A stretch of DNA of 64,000 nt from Sphingorhabdus contaminans (GTDB taxonomy: Bacteria; Pseudomonadota; Alphaproteobacteria; Sphingomonadales; Sphingomonadaceae): assembly GCF_007280415.1 (NCBI RefSeq), contig NZ_VKKU01000002.1:620001-684000 (forward strand), read 5' to 3'. Both the position numbers and the translations under genes were made by a program. Below are positions 1 through 7,010 of this stretch, in pieces (position 1 is the first letter of the stretch; each line of letters starts with the position of its first letter). The notes under the pieces are model-generated. The model was not told the origin of the DNA and ran no database searches. It saw nothing but the letters and a program-made list of their open reading frames with translations.

Positions 1-14
1 GACAAGATCGCCCC

Positions 15-521
15 ATGGAACAAATTGCGACACAGATCAGCGGCGGATGCCAATGCGGTGCGGTGCGCTATCATGCGACTGCCGTGCTCGACACATCGCA
101 CATCTGCCATTGCCGGATGTGCCAGAAGGCGGTGGGCAATTTCTTCGCCGCCCTGATCGGTATCCCGCGCGATGCCTTTACCTGGACACGCGGGACGCCT
201 GCCCTTTTCCAGAGCTCGGATCCTGTCACCCGCGGTTTCTGCCGCGATTGCGGGACGCCGCTGCTCTATGATTATGCGTCGAGCGCGCATCTAAACGTCA
301 CCACCGGATCGCTCGACAACCCCGCCGCCTTCCCGCCGCAGGTGCAGTTCGGCGCGGAGGGGCGCATGCCCTGGTTTGGCGACCTGTCCACCCTGGCCGA
401 CGAAGGCAGCACCGAAGACACTATGGCGGAATATGTCGGCGAAATCCGCGCCAGCAACCACCAGCATCCTGACCATGACACCGACCAGTGGCCCGACTGC
501 CGACCTGAGGGAGGATTATAA
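15..521 (+). CDS. GFA/CENP-V family zinc protein
   Basis: A 168-residue protein of the glutathione-dependent formaldehyde-activating enzyme (GFA/CENP-V) fold. The family's cysteine set is visible: C12 and C14 (GCQCGAVRY), C31, C33 and C36 (CHCRMC), and C76 and C79 (FCRDCG), which together bind two zinc ions in characterised members. Length is normal for the family. Most homologues are annotated only by similarity to Gfa and their substrates are unknown, so formaldehyde or glutathione chemistry should not be assumed. The TAA stop directly abuts the ATG of purT, whose ribosome binding site GGAGG lies inside the end of this gene, so the two are probably co-transcribed and translationally coupled. 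Only 14 bases of upstream sequence are present, so no promoter can be judged. Confidence 0.85.
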   Translation: MEQIATQISGGCQCGAVRYHATAVLDTSHICHCRMCQKAVGNFFAALIGIPRDAFTWTRGTPALFQSSDPVTRGFCRDCGTPLLYDYASSAHLNVTTGSLDNPAAFPPQVQFGAEGRMPWFGDLSTLADEGSTEDTMAEYVGEIRASNHQHPDHDTDQWPDCRPEGGL

Positions 522-1709
522 ATGACACCAACTGCAAAAATCCTGCTGCTCGGATCGGGCGAACTGGGCCGCGAATTTGTCATCGCCGCCAAACGGCTTG
601 GCTGCCATGTCATCGCCTGCGACAGCTATGCCGCGGCCCCCGCCATGCAGGTTGCCGACCAGTGCGAAATCTTCTCCATGCTCGATGCCGCCGCGCTGGG
701 CGCCGCGATTGAAAAGCACCAGCCCGATTTCATCGTTCCCGAAATCGAGGCGATCCGGACCGAAATACTGGCCGATTATGAAGGCAGGGGCTTCACCGTC
801 GTGCCCTCGGCCCGCGCCGCCCAGCTGACGATGAACCGCGACGCCATCCGCGACCTTGCCGCATCGGAACTGGGCCTCACCACATCACGATACCTCTATG
901 CCGAAAGCCGGGAGGAACTGCACGCCGCCGTCGCCGAACTGGGCCTGCCGCTTGTCGTCAAACCCGTCATGTCCTCATCGGGCAAGGGCCAGAGCACGAT
1001 GCGCAGCGAAGCCGATATCGACGCCAGCTGGGACTATGCCGCCGCCGGCATGCGCGGCGACCGGCTGCGCGTGATTGCCGAACAATTTATCGATTTCGAT
1101 TATGAAATCACCCTGCTGACGATCCGCGCGCGCGACGGCGTCCATTTCTGCCCGCCCATCGGCCACCGGCAGGAACGCGGCGACTATCGCGAAAGCTGGC
1201 AACCCACCGCCATGTCCGCTGCGGCGTTGCAGGCGGCGCAGGATATGGCGGCCAAGGTCGTCGATGCCCTGGGCGGCTATGGCCTGTTCGGCGTCGAATT
1301 TTTCGTCAAGGGCGACAGCGTCATCTTCTCCGAACTGAGCCCGCGGCCGCACGACACCGGCATGGTGACGCTGGTGTCGCAGACATTGAACGAATTCGAT
1401 CTGCACATCCGCGCCATATTGGGCCTGCCGATTCCGGAGATCACCCTGCTCGGCGCGTCGGCCAGCGCCGTCGTCCTCGCCGACCGCGACTGCAGCGATT
1501 TCAGCATCACCGGCCTTGCCGAAGCACTAGCACTGGCCACCCCCGACACCCATGTCGACGCCCGCATCTTCAGCAAACCGGTCACCCGCCCCTACCGCCG
1601 CATGGGCGTCACGCTGGCACGGGTGACCGACGGCAACACTGACAAAGCCCGCACGATCGCCGTCGCCGCGGCGGGCAAGATTGCAATCAACTATAGCGTG
1701 CCGGAGTAA
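522..1709 (+). CDS. purT: formate-dependent phosphoribosylglycinamide formyltransferase 2 (PurT)
   Basis: A 395-residue ATP-grasp enzyme that makes N-formyl-GAR from GAR, formate and ATP, the third step of purine synthesis, without folate. The N-terminal signature GSGELGREFVIAAKRLG (residues about 11-27), the ATP-grasp glycine-rich loop MSSSGKGQS near residue 150 and the full family length support the call. The start is the ATG immediately after the preceding stop, with GGAGG 7 bases upstream. purL, another purine gene, lies at 17.7-19.9 kb, so purine genes are scattered here as is usual in Alphaproteobacteria. A loose lower-GC region follows the stop, and I see no clean terminator directly after it. 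Confidence 0.95.
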   Translation: MTPTAKILLLGSGELGREFVIAAKRLGCHVIACDSYAAAPAMQVADQCEIFSMLDAAALGAAIEKHQPDFIVPEIEAIRTEILADYEGRGFTVVPSARAAQLTMNRDAIRDLAASELGLTTSRYLYAESREELHAAVAELGLPLVVKPVMSSSGKGQSTMRSEADIDASWDYAAAGMRGDRLRVIAEQFIDFDYEITLLTIRARDGVHFCPPIGHRQERGDYRESWQPTAMSAAALQAAQDMAAKVVDALGGYGLFGVEFFVKGDSVIFSELSPRPHDTGMVTLVSQTLNEFDLHIRAILGLPIPEITLLGASASAVVLADRDCSDFSITGLAEALALATPDTHVDARIFSKPVTRPYRRMGVTLARVTDGNTDKARTIAVAAAGKIAINYSVPE

Positions 1710-2025
1710 GGGTGGCCATTTCCGGCATTCGGAAAGGCTGGAACAGGGTCCGAACCTAACCCGTTCCGCTCACAAATCGGCGCGGCGTTTGGGGATAGGT
1801 CGTGCCGGTTTTTTCGTCAGAAGAAAAAAGGGGAAGAAGGAAAAAAGAAATCCGCCCGACACACCACCCGCACCCGGCCCTTCTTTCTTTTTGCTCTTCT
1901 TTCTTCCACCCAATTCTCTGGCACTAACGGGCATTTACAGCTCCGCTGCGGAAGCCAAAGAACCAAGTGTGAGCCGGTGCCTTACCGAATGGCAGGTTTC
2001 AGTATGCCCAAAAACTATCGGGAAC
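1710..2025. other. gene-free stretch with a purine/pyrimidine inverted repeat
   Basis: No convincing gene is visible. Open frames here have unnatural composition. The main structure is a run of about 31 purines (1820-1850, GAAGAAAAAAGGGGAAGAAG and on) followed 30 bases later by about 26 pyrimidines (1881-1906). These can fold into a long imperfect hairpin, which may end purT transcripts. Base composition drops from the high-GC flank into the lower-GC island that follows. Confidence 0.6.
1820..1906. repeat. imperfect homopurine/homopyrimidine inverted repeat
   Basis: The left arm, 1820-1850, is all A and G. The right arm, 1881-1906, is nearly all T and C and is approximately its reverse complement. 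The loop is rich in C and A. It could be a terminator-like stem or a triplex-prone tract. Pairing is imperfect, so I give moderate confidence to the structure and low confidence to any function. Confidence 0.55.
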
Positions 2026-2050
2026 GACCGGAATGTTGTGGAAAGCGGAC
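2026..2050 (+). repeat. island repeat, right-end fragment (copy D)
   Basis: The sequence GACCGGAATGTTGTGGAAAG followed by CGGAC matches the right ends of the two complete repeat copies at 2401-2543 and 2778-2928 (GTTGTGGAAAGC and GTTGTGGGAAGCGGAC). Only this end is recognisable. It lies just beyond the stop of the 103-residue orphan gene. Confidence 0.65.
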
Positions 2051-2061
2051 AAAAATATGCG

Positions 2062-2373
2062 TTAGATGGCGAGGTCCTCACGCCAGACCACTTTGTCTCC
2101 CCAGTAGCGAATGACAGGTGGAGTGTCGTCGAGGCGAAGCTCAAACCAGAACTGATCATTCCAAAGCGTCTCACTGCCGCTCGTCATGCCACCAAGTATG
2201 ATACCGCCTCCCTCCTCTCGGTCGGCATGGTCTACGCTCCACCGCATCTCGAACCCGCCAATGGCCACATTAATGATCCCGTCCCACTCGTCGATGGGTT
2301 GGAAGCGGACGGTATATGGGCCTTCAGCGCCGGTGAAAGACAGACTGAAGTCCGATGGAACAGTCGTTCTCAT
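2062..2373 (-). CDS. hypothetical protein, first gene of the repeat-bounded island
   Basis: A 103-residue protein beginning MRTTVPSDFSLSFTG, which I do not recognise. It has normal protein character: acidic, rich in Trp and Gly, no signal peptide, no membrane segment, and a probable beta-rich fold. The minus-strand frame runs open further upstream to about 2721. That extension would pass through the repeat and antisense regions and reads like noise, so I place the start at the ATG at 2373. Its ribosome binding site is weak. The gene is bounded on one side by the complete repeat copy 2401-2543 and on the other by the half copy at 2026-2050, as if it were a cassette. Composition is lower in GC than flanking genes, suggesting transfer. 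Confidence 0.55.
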   Translation of the reverse strand: MRTTVPSDFSLSFTGAEGPYTVRFQPIDEWDGIINVAIGGFEMRWSVDHADREEGGGIILGGMTSGSETLWNDQFWFELRLDDTPPVIRYWGDKVVWREDLAI

Positions 2374-2400
2374 TCGACCAGTCTGCCACACAGCGGTCTT

Positions 2401-2543
2401 GTCCGCAATGTTGTCGTGTCCCGACAGGCAGCTTTTTATTGCAAACTGTCCCAAAGCGGCCCCTCGTTCACCCGATGAGCCAACGGCAGATAACGAAGGC
2501 TTATAATTATGGCCCCAATGACCGGAAAGTTGTGGAAAGCTGC
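2401..2543 (+). repeat. ~145-bp island repeat, copy A
   Basis: The left end GTCCGCAATGTTGTCGTGTC is shared exactly with copies B (2782) and, with one change, C (3366). The middle contains CCAACGGCAG, also in B, and the right end reads ACCGGAAAGTTGTGGAAAGC. Length and internal landmarks agree with copy B. It sits between two minus-strand orphan genes. Confidence 0.75.
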
Positions 2544-2545
2544 CC

Positions 2546-2755
2546 TCAGTCCAAGCCGTTTGGAAGCTTAGTCGCGCACCAAGGGCAGTATGAAATTGTG
2601 ATGACCGAGTGGCCTCCGTCATGGATGATAAGACCATAGCTATCTCTATTTTCAGAATAATAGATGAGACAGTCAGGGCAATCAAATCGGTCTGGATGCA
2701 TGTCGCAAATATTCTCGACATTTGAGCGCATCATTTCACAACAGTGTTTGGTCAT
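2546..2755 (-). CDS. DUF6980 family small zinc-ribbon-like protein
   Basis: A 69-residue protein starting MTKHCCEMMRSNVEN. The paired cysteines at the N terminus (HCC), the central HPDRFDCPDC and the C-terminal CPWCATKLP are typical of the short family I know as DUF6980, whose function is undescribed. The Cys pairs probably bind one zinc ion. The start ATG at 2755 fits the family N terminus exactly, so the start is well supported. The gene lies between the complete repeat copies A and B, with its stop 3 bases from the end of A. Homologues are typically isolated accessory genes. A role as an immunity or cargo gene would be a guess. Confidence 0.75.
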   Translation of the reverse strand: MTKHCCEMMRSNVENICDMHPDRFDCPDCLIYYSENRDSYGLIIHDGGHSVITISYCPWCATKLPNGLD

Positions 2756-2777
2756 GCAGTTATTTTCCAGATTTATT

Positions 2778-2928
2778 CAATGTCCGCAATGTTGTCGTGT
2801 CCTGATAGTCCGCTTTTATCGTAATTTGTCGGAAAGCCGCCCTTCATTCAGATGATTAACCAACGGCAGCTATCGAAAGCGTAAAATAGTCGCCTTAATG
2901 GCAGCTTTGTTGTGGGAAGCGGACATTG
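2778..2928 (+). repeat. ~145-bp island repeat, copy B, with terminal inverted repeats
   Basis: It begins CAATGTCCGC and ends GCGGACATTG, a perfect 10-bp terminal inverted repeat. The left 20 bases equal copy A, and CCAACGGCAG recurs in the middle. This has the look of a small non-autonomous mobile element (MITE) or a recombination site. No coding capacity is visible. Confidence 0.75.
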
Positions 2929-2964
2929 CTCGCTTTGAACACGCTTTGACGTTAGGCAAACGCG

Positions 2965-3363
2965 ATGAGCACGCCGAACCACATCTACATTCGTTTTGTC
3001 TGCTTTCGGTCGGTCGAGGGCCAGCGGCAACGGTTAGGTGTTTTTCAGGCATTGGATGAAGCAAAAGACTGCGATTTTGCGCCATTATGGGCCTTGCGCC
3101 AAATTGACGAGACATATGTTTGGTTTAAGGAAAATCTCAAGGTCCCTAGCCATTTTGAGAGGACTTGGGGCGGTCAAGGACGGTCCGGACTATCGTGGTT
3201 CAAACCCTCTGCCATTGAGCACATCAAGCAAATGCATCAATTAAAATTGGCGGTTGAGGAATGCGGCCTGCACGTTGAAATACTGACAACAAGAGACCCT
3301 GGGTCGGTAATTTGGCAGGACGAACACCAACTGGTCGCTGATCCGGGAAATAGAAAGTTCTGA
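2965..3363 (+). CDS. hypothetical protein, third gene of the repeat-bounded island
   Basis: A 132-residue soluble protein (MSTPNHIYIRFVCFRSVEGQ at the start) that I do not recognise. It has balanced, natural composition, with Trp- and aromatic-rich segments such as ALRQIDETYVWFKENL near residues 44-59. There is no signal peptide or membrane segment. The ATG at 2965 is the only sensible start, and the ribosome binding site is weak. The stop TGA at 3361-3363 is only two bases before repeat copy C, and the gene starts 36 bases after copy B, so it too is tightly bracketed by repeats. Its orientation is opposite to the first two genes of the island. Confidence 0.6.
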   Translation: MSTPNHIYIRFVCFRSVEGQRQRLGVFQALDEAKDCDFAPLWALRQIDETYVWFKENLKVPSHFERTWGGQGRSGLSWFKPSAIEHIKQMHQLKLAVEECGLHVEILTTRDPGSVIWQDEHQLVADPGNRKF

Positions 3364-3365
3364 CG

Positions 3366-3400
3366 GTCCGCAATGTTGTCGTATCCGGAAAGTCCGCTTT
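3366..3400 (+). repeat. island repeat, left-end fragment (copy C)
   Basis: GTCCGCAATGTTGTCGTATC matches the left end of copies A and B with one substitution, followed by CGGAAAGTCCGCTTT, which resembles the inner part of B. The remainder of the element is missing. It closes the island on the right. Confidence 0.65.
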
Positions 3401-3433
3401 CGATCTGGGATTTCCATTAACAGACATATTCCC

Positions 3434-3455
3434 CCTCTCCCCTTTAGGGGAGAGG
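3434..3455. repeat. CCTCTCCCC palindrome, copy 1
   Basis: CCTCTCCCC, then TTTA, then GGGGAGAGG: a perfect 9-bp stem with a 4-base loop. The same stem recurs at 3573-3594 with a TGAA loop. This is a REP-like intergenic palindrome type. Confidence 0.8.
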
Positions 3456-3572
3456 TACGTAGTCTTATGGCTTTAGCCATTAGACGAAGTGGAGAGGGGG
3501 AGGTCGGGCGCGAACCTCACCGTTGGAGCCCCTCTCCAACTGCGCCTAGGCCTTTCGGCCAAGGCTTCGTAT

Positions 3573-3594
3573 CCTCTCCCCTGAAGGGGAGAGG
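3573..3594. repeat. CCTCTCCCC palindrome, copy 2
   Basis: CCTCTCCCC, TGAA, GGGGAGAGG: the second copy of the stem at 3434-3455. Between the two lie further partial copies (GGAGAGGGGGAGG near 3491 and CCCCTCTCC near 3530), so the whole interval can fold in several ways. Confidence 0.8.
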
Positions 3595-3662
3595 GGAAAT
3601 CTCACACAAAGACACGAAGGCGCGAAGAATAAGGTAAGAAGAACATCACATTTTATCCCTGA

Positions 3663-3741
3663 CCGTCACCCTGAACTTGTTTCAGGGTCTTAGTCCTGCG
3701 ACGTTGAAAACTAAGACCCTGAAACAAGTTCAGGGTGACGG
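3663..3741. repeat. long perfect inverted repeat (sphingomonad-type intergenic hairpin)
   Basis: Two perfectly complementary 32-base arms (3663-3694 and 3710-3741) flank a 15-base loop. The core GTCACCCTGAACTTGTTTCA is a motif I recognise as repeated between genes across Sphingomonadales. It is probably a palindromic mobile repeat; no gene-specific role is evident. Confidence 0.85.
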
Positions 3742-3964
3742 GGTTTTGGTAACAGGGTGTCGGTTCTTTTTGAGTTGGTGACGGTGCTGTTTAAGGTGGC
3801 GTCGCTCCTTTTCTCTTTCCCCCTCTGCGCTCCTTCCCTACCCCTTCGCGTCTTCGTGCGAACCCGATAATCCCGACCGTGCATTAAATGCTGTCATCTG
3901 GGCTCTCTAAGGAATATGCAGGAACAGCATGGCGCACGCCCCCTGTAAATATACCGAGAAATCA

Positions 3965-4315
3965 ATGGCTAAAGTCACTCTCTATGGCATCCCCAATTGC
4001 GATACGGTCAAAAAGGCCCGCACCTATCTCGACGGGCGGGGTGTGGGGTATCATTTTCATGATTATAAAAAGGCAGGCATTGAGGCCGCCGATCTGGAGC
4101 GGTGGACCCGCCAAGTCGGGTGGGAGAAATTGCTGAACAAGGCCGGCACCACGTTCAAGAAGCTGCCCGATGCGGACAAGGCCGATATTGACGAGCAAAA
4201 GGCCATCGCCCTGATGCTCGCCAATCCGTCGATGATCAAGCGTCCGGTGGTCGAGGGCGGGGCATCGTTGCTGGTCGGGTTCAAACCGGAAATCTATGAT
4301 GCGGAGAAATTCTGA
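3965..4315 (+). CDS. ArsC/Spx-family reductase (YffB-like)
   Basis: A 116-residue thioredoxin-fold protein of the ArsC/Spx/YffB group. The N-terminal VTLYGIPNCDTVKKARTYL carries the single redox-type Cys of the family (IPNCDTVKKA) and the C-terminal part contains MIKRPVVEGG, the RPV/I segment close to the fold's cis-proline. Full-length for YffB-type proteins. The frame extends 12 codons upstream to 3929, but the family N terminus begins at MAKVTLYG, so I choose 3965. Several members lack proven arsenate reductase activity, and no ars operon genes are nearby, so a thiol-disulfide role is as likely. It precedes the GDPD gene by 55 bases on the same strand. Confidence 0.85.
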   Translation: MAKVTLYGIPNCDTVKKARTYLDGRGVGYHFHDYKKAGIEAADLERWTRQVGWEKLLNKAGTTFKKLPDADKADIDEQKAIALMLANPSMIKRPVVEGGASLLVGFKPEIYDAEKF

Positions 4316-4370
4316 ACCGGTGGACGGCGGCTGTCATCGCACTGACACAGCGGCGCGCAATAAACGGCGC

Positions 4371-5438
4371 ATGCGCTTTCTTGTCCCGATGCTCTGTGCC
4401 GCCCTTTTGTCCGCCTGTTCGATTACGGAGAGCAAAGCCATGGAAAAACCACTCGACGGTCCGGTGCTGGTAATCGCCCATCGCGGCGCGAGCGGGGAGC
4501 GGCCGGAGCATACGCTGGGCAGCTATACGCTCGCCATCGAACAGGGGGCGGATTTTATCGAGCCCGACCTTGTCCTGACCAAGGACGGGATATTGGTCGC
4601 CCGCCATGAAAACGAGATTTCGGAGACGACCGATGTGTCCGCCCGTCCCGAATTTGCCGCGCGCAAGACGAGCAAAACAATTGACGGCCAGACGATGACC
4701 GGCTGGTTCACCGAAGATTTCACGCTTGCCGAACTCAAGACCCTGCGCGCCAAGGAACGGCTGCCGCAACTGCGCAAGGCCAATATGGCCTTTGACGGGC
4801 AGTTTGAGATTCCGACCTTTGAAGAGATATTGGAGCTCGCCAAGGCGGAGAGTGTCCGCACCGGACGGACCATCGGCGTTTATCCCGAAACCAAGCATCC
4901 CAGCTATTTCGCGTCCATCGGCCTGCCGCATGAGGCGCCGTTGCTTGCCCTGCTCGAACGCTATGGCCATGTGGAGCGAAGCGCGCCGGTGTTCATCCAG
5001 TCGTTCGAGGTTGAAAATCTGAAAGCACTGCGGGCCAAAACGAAGGTACGGCTGATCCAGTTGATGGATGAAAAGGGCAGCCCGCCCGACCGGCCCGATC
5101 TGACCTACCCCGACATGGCGACGGCCGAGGGGCTGAAGGCTGTGGCGGCCTATGCCGATGGTGTGGGGCCGAACAAGGCGCTGGTGATTCCGCGCACTTT
5201 GCTTGGCAATCTGGGCGAGCCGACCATGCTGGTCCGCGACGCACACAGGGCCGGACTTGCCGTTCACCCATGGACCTTCCGCCGGGAAAATTATTTCCTG
5301 CCTTTGAGCGCCAAATCGGGCATCGACCCGCGCGGCGTGGGCGATGTGGAAAGCGAGATCCGCGCCTATCTCGCAACCGGCATAGACGGATTTTTCAGCG
5401 ACAATGTCGCCGAGGCTGTGGCCGCCGCCAAAGACTAG
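4371..5438 (+). CDS. glycerophosphodiester phosphodiesterase, lipoprotein
   Basis: A 355-residue GDPD-family enzyme that should hydrolyse glycerophosphodiesters to glycerol-3-phosphate and an alcohol in the periplasm. Catalytic landmarks are H37-R38 (IAHRGASGERPEHT), E64 and D66 (FIEPDLVLTKDG) and H79 (ARHE). The N terminus MRFLVPMLCAALLSAC has a lipobox with Cys16, so it is probably membrane-anchored and periplasmic, like GlpQ. The frame is open back to 4296, but the signal peptide dictates the start at 4371. The stop overlaps by four bases with the stop of the convergent transporter gene. No glp genes are adjacent, so the role is inferred only from the family. Confidence 0.9.
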   Translation: MRFLVPMLCAALLSACSITESKAMEKPLDGPVLVIAHRGASGERPEHTLGSYTLAIEQGADFIEPDLVLTKDGILVARHENEISETTDVSARPEFAARKTSKTIDGQTMTGWFTEDFTLAELKTLRAKERLPQLRKANMAFDGQFEIPTFEEILELAKAESVRTGRTIGVYPETKHPSYFASIGLPHEAPLLALLERYGHVERSAPVFIQSFEVENLKALRAKTKVRLIQLMDEKGSPPDRPDLTYPDMATAEGLKAVAAYADGVGPNKALVIPRTLLGNLGEPTMLVRDAHRAGLAVHPWTFRRENYFLPLSAKSGIDPRGVGDVESEIRAYLATGIDGFFSDNVAEAVAAAKD

Positions 5439-6652
5439 CGCACGGCATAAAGCCGCATCGTGCGCCACAAGATCATCACGGCAACCGCCATCAGCGCGGC
5501 CGCCAACATATAGGGCGCGCCGGGAAAATAGAGGCCGGTTGAATCGGCATAGGCCCCGAACACGCCGGTCATGGCTGGCGGGCCGATGATGGAGGTCAGG
5601 CTGACCACGCTGCCGATGGCGCCTTGCAATTCGCCCTGGGCATCTTCGGCGACTTTTTCGGTCATCAGGCTCTGCATTGCCGGGAATGTCAGCCCGCTGA
5701 TCGAGCCGATGATCAGGCCGACAATGGCAATCGCGGTGGAGCCTGCAAAACCGATGACCAGATAGCTCGGAATCGCGAACATCAGGCTCCAGCCAGCGGT
5801 CTTGACGGCACCGAAGCGGGCGATGACTTTTCCGACCAGCAGCCCTTGGATAATCGCGAGCAATATTCCAAACAGGGCGACGGTGGCCCCGATGGTCAAC
5901 GGACCCCAATCAAATTTCAGGGTTCCATAATAGCTCCAGACGGCGAAGTTGGACTGGGCGGCAAATTGCATGAAGAAAATGGTGATGAGGCAGCCGAAGA
6001 CGAGCGGTGCCTTCATCATCTGCTGCATCGTGCCGAAGGGATTGGCCCGCTTCAAGCTGAAGCGACGGCGCTTTTCGGGCGGTAATGTTTCGCGAAACGC
6101 ATAGGCTCCATAAGCGGCAGCGATCAGGCACAGCACGCTGGCAACCATGAAGGGCACCCTGTCGCCCCACAGGCCGAACACACCGCCAAGCGCGGGACCC
6201 AGGACAAATCCCGCCGCACCTGCGCCGCCCATCAACCCGTAGACCGCACCGCGCTTTTCCGGTTCGATCACATCGGCGACGCAGCTGTTGGCGGCGGCCC
6301 ATGTGGCCCCCATGACGCCCGAAATCACCCGTCCGACAAACAGCCACGCCAGCGTGGGCGCCATGGCCATCAGCGCATAGTCGAGCCCGAGGGCTGCCAA
6401 TGTCGATATGAGCACGGGTTTGCGTCCCAACCTGTCGGAAAGTCCGCCGATGATGGGGGAAAAGACAAATTGCATGATGGCATAGGCAAACAGCAGCCAG
6501 CCGCCGATTTCGGCCGCCCGGTCAACCTGGGCACCGCTCAGGTGCATCACAAGCTTTGGCATGACCGGTATGATCAGGCCAATGCCCGCCATGTCGATAA
6601 AGACGATGAAGGCGATCAGCCCGAGACCGGGGCGTTGTGCTGCTTTGTCCAC
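5435..6652 (-). CDS. TetA-type MFS drug/proton antiporter
   Basis: A 405-residue major facilitator with about 12 membrane segments, similar to TCR/Tet-family efflux pumps. The N-terminal FIDMAGIGLIIPVMPKL and motif A GGLSDRLGRKPVL between TM2 and TM3 are typical, and the loop VADVIEPEKRGAVYGLMGGA is also Tet-like. The start is GTG at 6652 with GGGAGGGA just upstream. The substrate cannot be told; no tetR-type gene is adjacent, so clinical tetracycline resistance should not be inferred. A 14-bp hairpin lies upstream between this gene and the XRE gene, so it is probably transcribed on its own. Confidence 0.85.
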   Translation of the reverse strand: MDKAAQRPGLGLIAFIVFIDMAGIGLIIPVMPKLVMHLSGAQVDRAAEIGGWLLFAYAIMQFVFSPIIGGLSDRLGRKPVLISTLAALGLDYALMAMAPTLAWLFVGRVISGVMGATWAAANSCVADVIEPEKRGAVYGLMGGAGAAGFVLGPALGGVFGLWGDRVPFMVASVLCLIAAAYGAYAFRETLPPEKRRRFSLKRANPFGTMQQMMKAPLVFGCLITIFFMQFAAQSNFAVWSYYGTLKFDWGPLTIGATVALFGILLAIIQGLLVGKVIARFGAVKTAGWSLMFAIPSYLVIGFAGSTAIAIVGLIIGSISGLTFPAMQSLMTEKVAEDAQGELQGAIGSVVSLTSIIGPPAMTGVFGAYADSTGLYFPGAPYMLAAALMAVAVMILWRTMRLYAVR

Positions 6653-6704
6653 GCTCCCTCCCTTGGGGCCTACGCGTAACTCCAGATTTACGAGGCGTCA
6701 AATT

Positions 6705-6747
6705 GAAGGCCTGAACAGGATAGCCGTGGAGCGCTGTTCAGGCCTTC
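6705..6747. terminator. 14-bp perfect hairpin downstream of the XRE/membrane pair
   Basis: GAAGGCCTGAACAG (6705-6718) pairs perfectly with CTGTTCAGGCCTTC (6734-6747) around a 15-base loop. There is no T-run, so termination efficiency is uncertain. It separates the XRE gene end from the MFS gene start on the minus strand. Confidence 0.55.
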
Positions 6748-6785
6748 GGTGCTGCGCGGCACAAGCGGTGTGAGGTGTTAGGGGG

Positions 6786-7007
6786 TCAGTCTTTTTCCTG
6801 CCGCCAGCGGAAGACTTCTTCCAGCGGCCTGTTGAAGACATGGGCGATGCGGAAGGCGACCTCCAGCGAGGGGGAATATTTGCCCTGCTCGATGGCGGCG
6901 ATGGTTTGCCGTGTGACGCCGACGCGGTCGCCGAGTTCGCCTTGCGTCATTTCGCACATTAAAAAGCGCAACATGCGGATGTCGTTGGTGAAGGGAAGTT
7001 CGGCCAT
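6786..7007 (-). CDS. small XRE-family helix-turn-helix regulator
   Basis: A 73-residue Cro/CI-type protein. The HTH is MTQGELGDRVGVTRQTIAAIEQGKYSPSLE (residues about 20-49), followed by the usual FRIAHVFNRPLEEVF helix. It belongs to the short solitary HTH group often paired with a small membrane protein. Here the membrane gene lies immediately upstream on the same strand, separated by three bases, which strongly suggests co-regulation and probably autoregulation. No catalytic or ligand-binding domain is present. Confidence 0.88.
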   Translation of the reverse strand: MAELPFTNDIRMLRFLMCEMTQGELGDRVGVTRQTIAAIEQGKYSPSLEVAFRIAHVFNRPLEEVFRWRQEKD

Positions 7008-7010
7008 GGC

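Larger units (their letters stand above)
3401..3964. other. gene-free stretch filled with hairpin repeats
   Basis: About 560 bases without a credible gene. It contains two CCTCTCCCC/GGGGAGAGG palindromes (3434-3455 and 3573-3594), a 32-bp perfect hairpin at 3663-3741, and AT-rich tracts such as CACAAAGACACGAAGGCGCG near 3604, echoed in inverted form by CGCGTCTTCGTGCGAAC near 3847. These are common bacterial intergenic repeat types and mark this as a repeat-accumulating gap. Confidence 0.7.

Noticed and set aside
1681-2478. A 265-codon open frame on the plus strand over the purT end and the island
   Set aside because: It runs through purT's last codons, the purine tract and antisense to the 103-residue gene, with a low-complexity Lys-rich stretch and no ribosome binding site; it is chance.
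2026-3400. Classical integron attC sites (RYYYAAC...GTTRRRY) at the island repeats
   Set aside because: GTTAGGC (about 2951) and GTTAGAT (about 2064) match loosely but no complementary R'' site is placed correctly and 7-mers of this looseness are expected by chance.
4281-5909. A 542-codon minus-strand frame antisense to the GDPD gene
   Set aside because: It mirrors the real GDPD and MFS genes in a GC-rich region; composition is Arg/His-rich and there is no start signal. It is a shadow frame.
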